DNA of 64,000 bases from Callipepla californica brunnescens (lineage: Eukaryota; Chordata; Aves; Galliformes; Odontophoridae): the NCBI GenBank assembly GCA_023055505.1, contig JALIRH010000002.1, positions 26,418,437 through 26,482,436 of the forward strand, given 5' to 3'. A program made the translations under genes and the position numbers. Of this stretch, positions 51,340-59,100 are shown piece after piece; the first letter of the stretch is position 1; each line of letters starts with the position of its first letter. The notes below the pieces were generated by a model, which saw nothing but the letters and a program-made list of their open reading frames with translations, had not been told where the DNA came from and did no database searches.

Positions 51340-51396
51340 ATGGCTGAGGCTGGGAGGCTCCAACCCCAACTTGAGCAGGGACACCCAGAGCAGGTA
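51340..51396 (-). repeat. Probable short CR1 3' remnant
   Basis: ATGGCTGAGGCTGGGAGGCT, CCAACCCCAACTTGAGCAGG and GACACCCAGAGCAGG resemble the reverse complement of a CR1 3' end, with the usual GACCTCTGGAGGTCATC block lost. Short and diverged. Confidence 0.5.
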
Positions 51397-52840
51397 GTGA
51401 GCAGAAAGCAGGGTGTGTGTGGTGGTGTGAGACCCTGTGGCATTGTGTAGTGACATTTAAAATGACTTTTTCCACTTCGGGAAAAGTACACAGCCTTCTT
51501 CTGAGCCAGCTCGCCAGCCGGTATCCTCCGTAATTAAAAGTATTTACCTGCACCTGGAGCTGAGGAGGGAATCACGAGATGGGTAATCCAGAAAGGGAGC
51601 CCCGTCTCTAAGAAACAACTGAGCTGGGGGAGGACATAAATGACAGCCTCCAAGTAACGTGGAGATGCCTTTTAAAGCTGAGCTGACTCACAGGGAAGTG
51701 TTTCACTGTTTCCAAAACCTAAGACTTGTTTTCCCCACAGAAAGGACAGGAAAACCCCAAACCAAATAGACTTTAGATACTTCAGTTCTCCCTGACCCAA
51801 GCAAAAACAAAATAAACGTGCAGAAATACTGGAATTTCCCATGGAAATGTTGGTTTTCACCTAGCTGCCACCCCACAGCAGCAGGGCAGATGGAGGGGCA
51901 CTGCTTTGGGATTTTCTTCAGGCATCAGCCAGAGCTGCACAGGAAAGCACAGAACACACCCACACACACTCTGCCTGACTATGGCTATTGCTAGAAAAAA
52001 AGGGCAAAAAGCTTTGCCTTCATGAGACTGTGCCCACTGAAAGGGAAGCAAACGCAGCCTCGCACTTTAGCCTGTTTCTGGGTGAGCACTCTGTCTTAAA
52101 CGTGTTGGGCTGGGAGCTGGCCTCCTGCAGAGCATGTCTCTGGGCCGAACCTGACAGCTCTCCCTGCACTTTGTGGCTGTGCTGCTTGGGAATGGAGAAC
52201 GCAGAGGGCTCGCTGCCTGAAGGAGAACGGGGGGCTGGGGAAGGCCACTGGCCACTCGTGAGAACAGCAGTGGGATGCTGGCAGCTGCAGTACGGTGCCT
52301 AGTTGAGCTGCGTGCAGCACGCGTGGTCCAGGGACGGTCTGATGAGCTCGACATCTGCAAAGCAACAGGACAGTGGGTAGGAGGGTTTAGCTGGAGATTT
52401 AAAAAACAAAACACCTAACACCGAGTCTAAAACCTGATCCTCACACAGACCTTGCCATGTGATTTAGCCCTGAAGTCTGATGCCTGCCTTAATGAGCAAA
52501 TGCCATGACTCAGGTATTTCCCCCCCCCCCCCCTCTCATTTTGTTTTGCAAGCCATGGCATGAGCTACCTTCAGCCTTGCCATAAAATTCTGACTCACTT
52601 CCTAAAGGGCAGACTAAAATAACCTGAGGATTTTTTTTTTCTAAACGCTGCTTTTTACCTCCTTAGACATAACAGAAAGGCAAGCAGGGACTTCTGAAAC
52701 ACAACAAAATAAAATCTGGTTTGTTAAGCAAAGGATGAGATGTCCCCAGTTCTCTTTGCCCCTCTGAGTCGCTCCTTTTAAGAAAAGAAATGGTAGCAGC
52801 TGACAATCAGTGCTTCTTCTCTCCTCCCTGAGCTGGCAAA
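51397..52840. other. Intergenic, no gene seen
   Basis: Single-copy DNA with a run of 14 C at 52520-52533. Overlapping short frames on both strands around 51990-52410 have no recognisable product. Confidence 0.4.
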
Positions 52841-52875
52841 GGGGGGGCTGAAGGGGGGGGAAGGGGGGGAGAGGG
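52841..52875 (+). other. G-quadruplex motif (four G-runs)
   Basis: Four G-runs (7, 8, 7 and 3 G) are separated by loops of 5, 2 and 3 bases within 35 bases on the + strand. This fits the standard intramolecular G-quadruplex pattern. It lies at the left edge of a candidate HEY1 upstream regulatory block. Confidence 0.75.
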
Positions 52876-52879
52876 CTGA

Positions 52880-53640
52880 AAGTAAAGCGGAGAATTGTTC
52901 GGATTGTCCGGATCCCTCCAGGAAGTGATCTTTCTGCTTTTGCTCCAGACACACGCCTCCCAGCGAGCCAGCAGCTCCAACTAATTAGCACACGTGATGG
53001 GAATAGGAAACAAAGTCACAAACAATAGTAGCGTGGGAACGCAGTGTCAACTGCAATTACACAGCCCCCCCCCGGCCGCCCCCCGCGCTGCCCTTCCCGG
53101 AGTAAATAAATAAACGAATAAATAAATAAATGAGCGCATAAATAAGACGGAGCTGCGGACAATGAAGCAGTGAGTGTGGGAGGCAGCAGACACAGCAGGG
53201 CCAGAGGTGAGGCTGGGCGCTCGCTGGCCCGGCCGCGGCCCACTATTATTTTCATTCCATACTCCAAGTATATCGAGGCTGCTTCGTTCCCTTTTGTTCG
53301 GAGCTGGGGCACAACAGAAAAATGTGTTTGGGGAATTTCAGCGCTTGCCGGGTCATGGGGGAGGTCAGGCCGCTTTTGTTGGGAGAGAGGCAGAAGAAGA
53401 AAGAGGGCAATCAAATATCCTCCTCCAGACAGCTTACAAGCACATGTCTCATGCTGTCAGGGGCGAGGCTCCAGCGTGACACTTCCAGCTCCTTGTCTCC
53501 GTGCCAAGCTGAATATGTTCTCTATACATTATATATGTGAGAAGTGGTCACCGCTTCCCCTGGCGACCGCAGCTCTAAGACGTATTATAACGGAACTATT
53601 GTGTGGGATTAAACACATTTGCTGTGGTTGAAGCATGAGG
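52880..53640. promoter_or_regulatory. Candidate HEY1 upstream enhancer with a CSL/RBPJ motif (inferred)
   Basis: Single-copy block 2.5-3.2 kb before the HEY1 start. It has a perfect CGTGGGAA at 53032-53039, a CACGTG E-box near 52991, C/G-rich sequence at 53066-53092, an (AATA)n-like tract at 53101-53145, and an A/T-GC mixed part with TTCATTCCATACTCC, GGAATTTCAGCGC and TTCTCTATACATTATATATG. Repeats are absent across the block although they are frequent elsewhere. Enhancer activity is inferred from position, motif and composition only. Confidence 0.33.
53101..53145 (+). repeat. Impure (AATA)n microsatellite
   Basis: AGTAAATAAATAAACG followed by AATAAATAAATAAATGAG and CATAAATAAG: roughly nine AATA-type units with interruptions. 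Confidence 0.85.
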
Positions 53641-55194
53641 AGTGTGTGACTGCTTGCACTTGCTGTGGAGCACCCCTAGCAGTGTGGAGGTGCTCACGTG
53701 GAGGTCAGCATCGCAGAGCCGTGTGCTGCTGCTTCTGCTGTTTGTAACAAGTAAACGCAAGGCAGCTTTGTCACAGCTGCATCGGTGCGAATCAAAAGAA
53801 GGGCTTGGGTGTGCATGGGAAATTACTGCTAGAGCTATTCAGCAGTGCTGCTCTGAAGGCTCCTGCTCCAACATAACCGAGATTTTCTGGAATAAATCTT
53901 TCAGATGAGCGCGACTGCGGAATAGAAGTGTTTCTCCTGGAATGATGTTTCTTCCTTAAGAGCAGATGAAATGAAGGTCACGCTGAGAACAGCGGCTCTG
54001 CACGGGCCGTTGGTGCTGCACAGATGTGCTGCTCAGCTCTGCAGCATCCCCAGGCCCCGAAACCTGAGGAAATGCTGCAGTGTCAAAGTACTGTGAGCAA
54101 GGCTGAAATGAAGCATCCCACAGGAAAATGCCCTCCGTGCCAGTACAGGCCACTGCAATTTCATTACCTCAAAATATGCTCAAGTCCCAAAGCTAACTGC
54201 TTTACAGTCTCACAGTTTGAATTAAAACAACTCGGGTCAGACGCAGCTACACATTTAGATCATTTAAAAAACAGAAGTTCAGCAAAAAGCAGCTTCATTG
54301 CCTAAACTTGGTCTGGCAAAACCAAGGAGGGACTGCTGTTGCCTGTTAAGGTGTTCCTTAATGTAGTGAAAGAGACAACCAACGATGCTTTTTGATCTCC
54401 CTGGAAGAGAGAGCTTGCTTGCTGTGGTAGCCACATTCAAATACCCTCCCTGTCCAGAATATGGTTTCCTATCCAAATCCACCAAGCTTTGTCTTTAACT
54501 TATCTAAAGCAGCCAAATCAAGTTGCCTTGACGGGATCTCCAGCACAGAGCTATGGCCCAACTCCTGACTGCTTCACGGCAATTAAAAATCCCCAACGCT
54601 TTCTCACTGCACTCACGCGTGCTGAACATCCCCTGCAGCCCATCACTCCAGGCTGTGGCTGCTGTGGCTGCTTCCCCAGGCCAAAATCTGCTCAGGTGGC
54701 TGAAGGCTGGAGGACACCATGCAACTGCAGAGAGGTGTGAGGTCAATGCAAGATATCACCTGACAGAAAATAGGGTTGCTTTTCCAGGAGCCAGTGCTCA
54801 CTGTGTAATTTGCAGCTTTCATTTGCCTGCTTGTGCAGTGGTCATCAAAGCTGGTAATAGCTGGTGCCTTCAGAAGCAATCAGCTGCTACTTGGATTTGC
54901 TTTATTCCCAGCTGTATTTACCAACAGCTACAGGGCATGCTCAGCCTTCATTTTTATTTCTGCGCGGTGAAATTTAATTCCACAAAACTAACGAAAAGTG
55001 CCCGTTACTGTTTCCCAAAGTGCCACATTTTCCCCTTGAAAGAGCGTATTTTACCTAACGTTTTGCAGAGCGGAACCAAAATTCCGAGGGCTGTTGTTTT
55101 CCATCCTTTGCTTCCTAGCAAGAACAAACAGCAGGCATGGTGTTCTCAAAGCTGCATCTTACTGACAAAGAGGACTCAGATTATTTCGGTGTGC
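53641..55194. other. Intergenic, one long unexplained open frame
   Basis: Contains a + strand open frame of 217 codons at 54553-55206 with no recognisable domain, signal peptide or flanking gene structure. It runs into the CR1 copy at 55195. See findings; it is not called as a gene. Confidence 0.4.
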
Positions 55195-55576
55195 AGGAGG
55201 GGCTGAGGGAACTGGGATTGTTCACTCTGGAGAAGAGGGGACTGAGGGGAGACCTCATTGCTCTCTACAAAGACCTGAAACGAGGTGGTGGTGAGGTGGG
55301 GGTCGCATTCTTCTGCCGTGGTACAGCGATAGGATGAGGGGTACGGCCTCACGTTGTGCCAGGGGAAAAAAATGTTAGGAAAAAATTATTGGAAAGAGTG
55401 GTGATGCACTGCAACGGAGTGCCCGGGGAGGCGGTGGGGTCACTGACCCCGGAGGTGCTCAGGAAACGTGTGGATGGGGCACTGTGGTCAGTGGGCACGG
55501 GGGGATGGATGGATGGACAGTTGGGCTGGATGATCTTAGCCGTCTTTTCCAAGCTTCTGTGAGGCTTGGGATTCTG
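55195..55576 (+). repeat. CR1 LINE 3' fragment just upstream of the HEY1 promoter
   Basis: AGGAGGGGCTGAGGGAACTG, GGGGAGACCTCATTGCTCTC, GGTGATGCACTGCAACGGAG and GGGCTGGATGATCTTAGCCG, ending TTCTGTGAGGCTTGGGATTC. This is ORF2 end plus 3' UTR of CR1. It ends about 75 bases before the CpG island and about 215 bases before the first CSL site. Confidence 0.9.
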
Positions 55577-55790
55577 ATCCAGTGAAAGCAGGTGGCGCAG
55601 CAGAACATAAAGGCCGGGAAGGTGCGCGCACGGCAAGTCCTGACACAAGCTTAATTACACGGCACTGCAGAGCAGCCCGCGCAGCCCCAGAGCCGCCGCT
55701 CGGAGCTCGGCACGGGCCCGCTCCTCCGCCTCACGAACTCCGCGGCAAACCGCGAGCGGCGCGAGCAGCCCCTCAGCGCGGCGCGCCGCT

Positions 55791-55798
55791 TTCCCACG
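55791..55798 (-). promoter_or_regulatory. HEY1: CSL/RBPJ site, distal promoter copy
   Basis: TTCCCACG, the exact reverse complement of the CSL (RBPJ) consensus CGTGGGAA, 306 bases before the HEY1 ATG. RBPJ is the DNA-binding partner of the Notch intracellular domain, and HEY1 is an established direct Notch target. A perfect match at this place is strong circumstantial evidence of Notch control. Confidence 0.75.
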
Positions 55799-55839
55799 GC
55801 CGGCCCGAGGGGCGGCGCCGAGCGGCCCGGGCGGCTCCC

Positions 55840-55870
55840 ATTGGCCGAGGGCGCCGAGGCGGCGGCCAAT
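55840..55870. promoter_or_regulatory. HEY1: Inverted pair of CCAAT boxes
   Basis: ATTGG at 55840-55844 (within CCATTGGCC) and CCAAT at 55866-55870 (within GGCCAATGG). The two are in opposite orientation with centres 26 bases apart, typical NF-Y sites of CpG-island promoters. They lie between the two CSL sites. Confidence 0.7.
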
Positions 55871-55982
55871 GGCGGAGGCGGGGGCCGCGCGTGGCGGCGG
55901 CGGGCGGCGGGCGGCGGCGGGCGTGCTCTGCGCGGCTCTGGGCGGCCGGCGGCGGCCCGCCCGCGGCGGGTAAGAGGCGAGG

Positions 55983-55990
55983 CGTGGGAA
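55983..55990 (+). promoter_or_regulatory. HEY1: CSL/RBPJ site, proximal promoter copy
   Basis: Perfect CGTGGGAA 107 bases before the HEY1 ATG and immediately before an in-frame upstream ATG at 55995. It is opposite in orientation to the copy at 55791 and 184 bases from it, so it is not a classical closely spaced paired site. Confidence 0.75.
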
Positions 55991-56096
55991 CGCCATGGGA
56001 GAGACGGGCGCGGGGCGAGGCGCCCTCCTGCCGCGCGCTCTGTTGCCGCGCACCGCCCGCCGCCCGCACGGCGTCCGCCCGCGCGCCTCCGCCGCC

Positions 56097-57814
56097 ATGA
56101 AGCGAGCGCACCCCGACTACAGCTCGTCGGACAGCGAGGAGCTGGACGAGGCCGTGGAGGTGGAGAAGGAGAGCGCGGACGAGAACGGGTGAGAGCGGGC
56201 GCCGAGCGAGGAGGGATGGAGTGGGGTGGGGGGGGGGGGGTGTGAGCGCCCGGGGTGACCGCCGTCCCGCGCTCCCCGCAGGAACCTGAGCTCGGCCGCG
56301 GGCTCCGCGTCGCCGTCCGCCACCTCGCAGATCCTGGCCAGGAAGCGGCGCCGAGGGGTGAGTGCCGCCCGCCCCGCCGGACCCCGGCCCCGGCCCGGCC
56401 CGGCCCTCACCCCGCTTTGTGCCCCGCAGATCATCGAGAAGCGCCGCCGCGACCGCATCAACAACAGCCTGTCCGAGCTGCGCCGGCTGGTGCCCAGCGC
56501 CTTCGAGAAGCAGGTAGGCGAGCAGCTGGACGAGCCCGGGGCTCTGCCCGCCGCGCCGGGGCTCTGCCCGCAGCTCCCGCCCCTCTCCCCGCAGGGATCG
56601 GCCAAGCTGGAGAAAGCCGAGATCCTGCAGATGACCGTGGATCACCTGAAGATGCTGCACACGGCCGGAGGGAAAGGTAAAAGTTTGACGCTGCAGGAGA
56701 GCTGCGGTGCGACCAGGGTGGCTGCGATGCTGCTCGCTTCTTGAGCTCGGAGGAAACACGGGATACAATGAGTGGCAAAGAGGAATTGGCGACAGCGGCG
56801 ACGTGAGCTTTAAAGGGGAGGAAATTAAGCAGTTTGCAGAGTTAGGACTCGCGTGCGTAATGGATTTTGCCGTGCTGTCATTTTGCTTGCACTGGGAGAA
56901 TGTGAACAGAACGAAAGTACTTTCCTCCCGCTGGTGTAGCGTGTGGTTTGAGTTTAAAAACAGCCGTCTGTAGTCACAGGACTCAGCCTGCAGCCCTGGG
57001 AGCTGCAGCATCACAGCGCAGATAGAAAAGAAGCTTGTTAGCCCCCAGAACGGCAGCAGCAACAAAAAAGAAATGAAAGTGAGCTTGGCAGCTGATCTAC
57101 GTTTGGGAATACTAACAGCATCCCAAGTGAAAGCGCTCATAGGGGAGGGTGGTGTGGGAGGGCTACGTGCAGGCAGTGTCTGGCAAACAGCATCGTAAGC
57201 CTTCACGCTGTCTTTTTTTCTCTCTCCTAGGTTATTTCGATGCTCATGCTTTGGCTATGGACTACCGGAGTCTCGGGTTCCGAGAGTGCCTGGCTGAAGT
57301 GGCTCGATACCTGAGCATTATAGAGGGCCTGGACGCCTCTGACCCGCTGCGGGTCCGACTTGTGTCTCACCTCAATAACTACGCCTCTCAGCGGGAAGCG
57401 GCGAGCGGCGCGCATGCTGGCATCGGACACATTCCTTGGGGCAACGCCTTTGGACATCACCCTCACATATCTCACCCGCTGCTGCTGCCTCAGAGCGGGC
57501 CCGGCAGTACCAGTACTACAGCGTCTTCCTCAGAACCGCATCACCAGGGCAGAATTGCCGCCTCACATGCTGAAACTTCCTCACTCAGAGTGCCCCCAAA
57601 TGGCAGCGTCGGACCAGTGCTCCCCGTGGTCACATCTGCTACCAAACTGTCTCCTCCTCTTCTCTCCTCCATGGCGTCGCTGTCTGCGTTCCCCTTTTCG
57701 TTTGGCTCGTTCCATCTACTGTCCCCCAATATGCTGAGCCCATCTGCGCCAACACAGTCAGCAAACCTCGGCAAACCGTACAGACCGTGGGGAACCGAGA
57801 TTGGGGCCTTCTAA
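56097..57814 (+). CDS. HEY1: HEY1, hairy/enhancer-of-split-related bHLH repressor with YRPW motif (complete, 5 exons)
   Basis: Nuclear bHLH-Orange transcriptional repressor, direct effector of Notch in cardiovascular, somite and neural development; it dimerises with itself or HES proteins. Coding exons, all with GT-AG introns: 56097-56188, 56282-56357, 56430-56513, 56595-56676 and 57231-57814 (918 bases, 305 codons plus TAA). The ATG has the Kozak context GCCGCCATGA. Residues 1-50 are an acidic N-terminus. The basic region (about 51-67) reads [17 protein letters not shown], with the Gly that distinguishes HEY from HES proteins, which have Pro there. The helix-loop-helix ends near 108. The Orange domain starts at 113 ([20 protein letters not shown]). 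A Ser/Pro-rich tail ends in YRPW (295-298) plus TEIGAF (300-305). Human HEY1 is 304 residues; an extra Glu in SSDSEELDE explains the difference. HEY2 and HEYL are excluded by near-identity to HEY1 through the tail. Two CSL sites upstream fit Notch regulation. Confidence 0.98.
56189..56281 (+). other. HEY1: HEY1 intron 1 with G-run
   Basis: A 93-base intron, donor GTGAGAG and acceptor CCCCGCAG. It contains G4, T, then 13 consecutive G at 56223-56240, a possible G-quadruplex in the pre-mRNA. An in-frame TGA at 56190-56192 would end translation if the intron were retained. Confidence 0.9.
56677..57230 (+). other. HEY1: HEY1 intron 4
   Basis: The only intron above 100 bases (554 bases), from donor GTAAAAG at 56677 to the acceptor TCTCTCCTAG ending at 57230, preceded by a T-rich tract. 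Composition returns to ordinary GC here. No other feature was recognised. Confidence 0.9.
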
Positions 57815-58062
57815 GAACTAACTCTTTAGTAAGGGTGGGGAAGCCTGCAAACCTAGCTGAGCTGGGTTATGCCGCTCATAACATTGAAGTTCTTAATAAC
57901 TGGGACAAAGGTACAGCTTCACCTTAACTAAATTTGCCTAAAAACTGTCTCTTTGGAATTTGTTTTTTGTTTTGTTGTTGTTTTCTACATTGTTGTGTTA
58001 GCAGGTTTTTTGTTTGTTTGTTTTCGTTTTTTTTTTTTTAATAGTTGCTGAAGTTGTCTGAA

Positions 58063-58068
58063 AATAAA
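58063..58068 (+). terminator. HEY1: Possible proximal HEY1 polyadenylation signal
   Basis: AATAAA within GAAAATAAAGTTAAC about 250 bases after the stop codon. It could yield a short 3' UTR isoform. Confidence 0.4.
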
Positions 58069-59080
58069 GTTAACAGTAGTGGATGTTAACACTTGCGTTA
58101 GATCTGTGCTGAACATTGGAATCAGTTTTGTAACAGCTTGTTCCATTTTTCCTGAGTACATCAGACTGCCTTTTTATGAAGAGATATCACCTATTATTGT
58201 TAGCAACAGCCTAGTTTAGTTATTAATTTTTCCAAGATCACACTTTTCAGCCTTAACAAGCTGTGTTTTTGTTAATATTTTGACACTGAGATGTTCTATA
58301 AGGAATTACTGTTTTTGTAAACTATATAGGAGTCTTATATTTCTGAACAAAGCGTTGACAAATCAGATGGACCAGCTTGACCAGCTTTATCTAAGAGCCC
58401 AGTTTCTATTTCTTCTGCTGTGATTTGGTATATTTGGGGGTCTTATTCTAGTCCCTGGTGGATGTTTATTTGCATCACAGAGTCGCTGCGTTATTTCTGC
58501 CACCCAGAGGAGCAGTATGTGCTTTAGTGCAGACTCCAGAATGGGGAGGGTGCGAAAGTGAAGTTAGAAACTACAATTGGTGGTGAGTTTCTCTGCTGGA
58601 GATGCGAAGGGGAGGAAAATTTGTTACCCACAGAAGCCTTCCTGAGCGTTCAGTGCACAGGGCCAGATTCTGCTCTGAGTTACAGTAGAGCAATTGCTGT
58701 GTTACTGGTATTCTTGGGTAACTGAAAGCAGATTCTTTCTCTCTGTGAGCTTCAAATCTGCACCTGAAACAAATCATGCTGGTATTTAGATATCCTATGG
58801 AATGGTACACTGGGAACCTGTTCAGTGCACGACTTCGTTGCTTAACAAATGTATCTTAACTGGTGCATTTTTTTTTGTTTGTTTTTGAGTTTTACTTTTT
58901 AGGGGCAGCTCAGTGCCACTCCTCATTTTGCAAGGGCTCTGCTGCATTCTTGTGTGCGTGAGTGCGTGTGCGTGTACATGTATATTTTGTTTGATTTCAT
59001 GAGAATCTTAATCTGAACAGGTTTATCTAGCGAGTTCCACTGGACTAGGTTTGACTGCTCTTGTACCTGTGTTGTGGTTA

Positions 59081-59086
59081 AATAAA
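59081..59086 (+). terminator. HEY1: Main HEY1 polyadenylation signal
   Basis: AATAAA in GGTTAAATAAAGGAG, followed within about 40 bases by GTTTGTCTGGTATGTGT, a GU-rich downstream element. This fits the expected HEY1 3' UTR length. Confidence 0.7.
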
Positions 59087-59100
59087 GGAGAAAGAACAAC

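Larger units (their letters stand above)
55650..56750. promoter_or_regulatory. HEY1: HEY1 CpG island
   Basis: Very high GC with abundant undepleted CpG across the upstream region, exon 1 and on through exon 4. It falls to ordinary composition within intron 4. It marks the HEY1 promoter and 5' gene body. No clear TATA box was seen, so a dispersed CpG-island start is likely. The long antisense frame of 477 codons (55773-57206, minus) is an artefact of this composition. Confidence 0.9.
57815..59100 (+). other. HEY1: HEY1 3' UTR
   Basis: AT-rich, T-run-containing sequence from the stop codon to a strong polyadenylation signal, about 1.29 kb. T-rich and ATTT-containing stretches (57957-58045 and 58867-58900) would be typical of an unstable, rapidly turned-over mRNA. 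The 3' end is inferred from the signal position only. Confidence 0.7.

Noticed and set aside
55773..57206. 477-codon open frame on the minus strand across the HEY1 promoter and exons 1-4
   Set aside because: It is antisense to the CpG island and HEY1 exons, Pro/Arg/Ala-rich low-complexity, and explained by the lack of stops in CpG-rich DNA. It has no recognisable domain.
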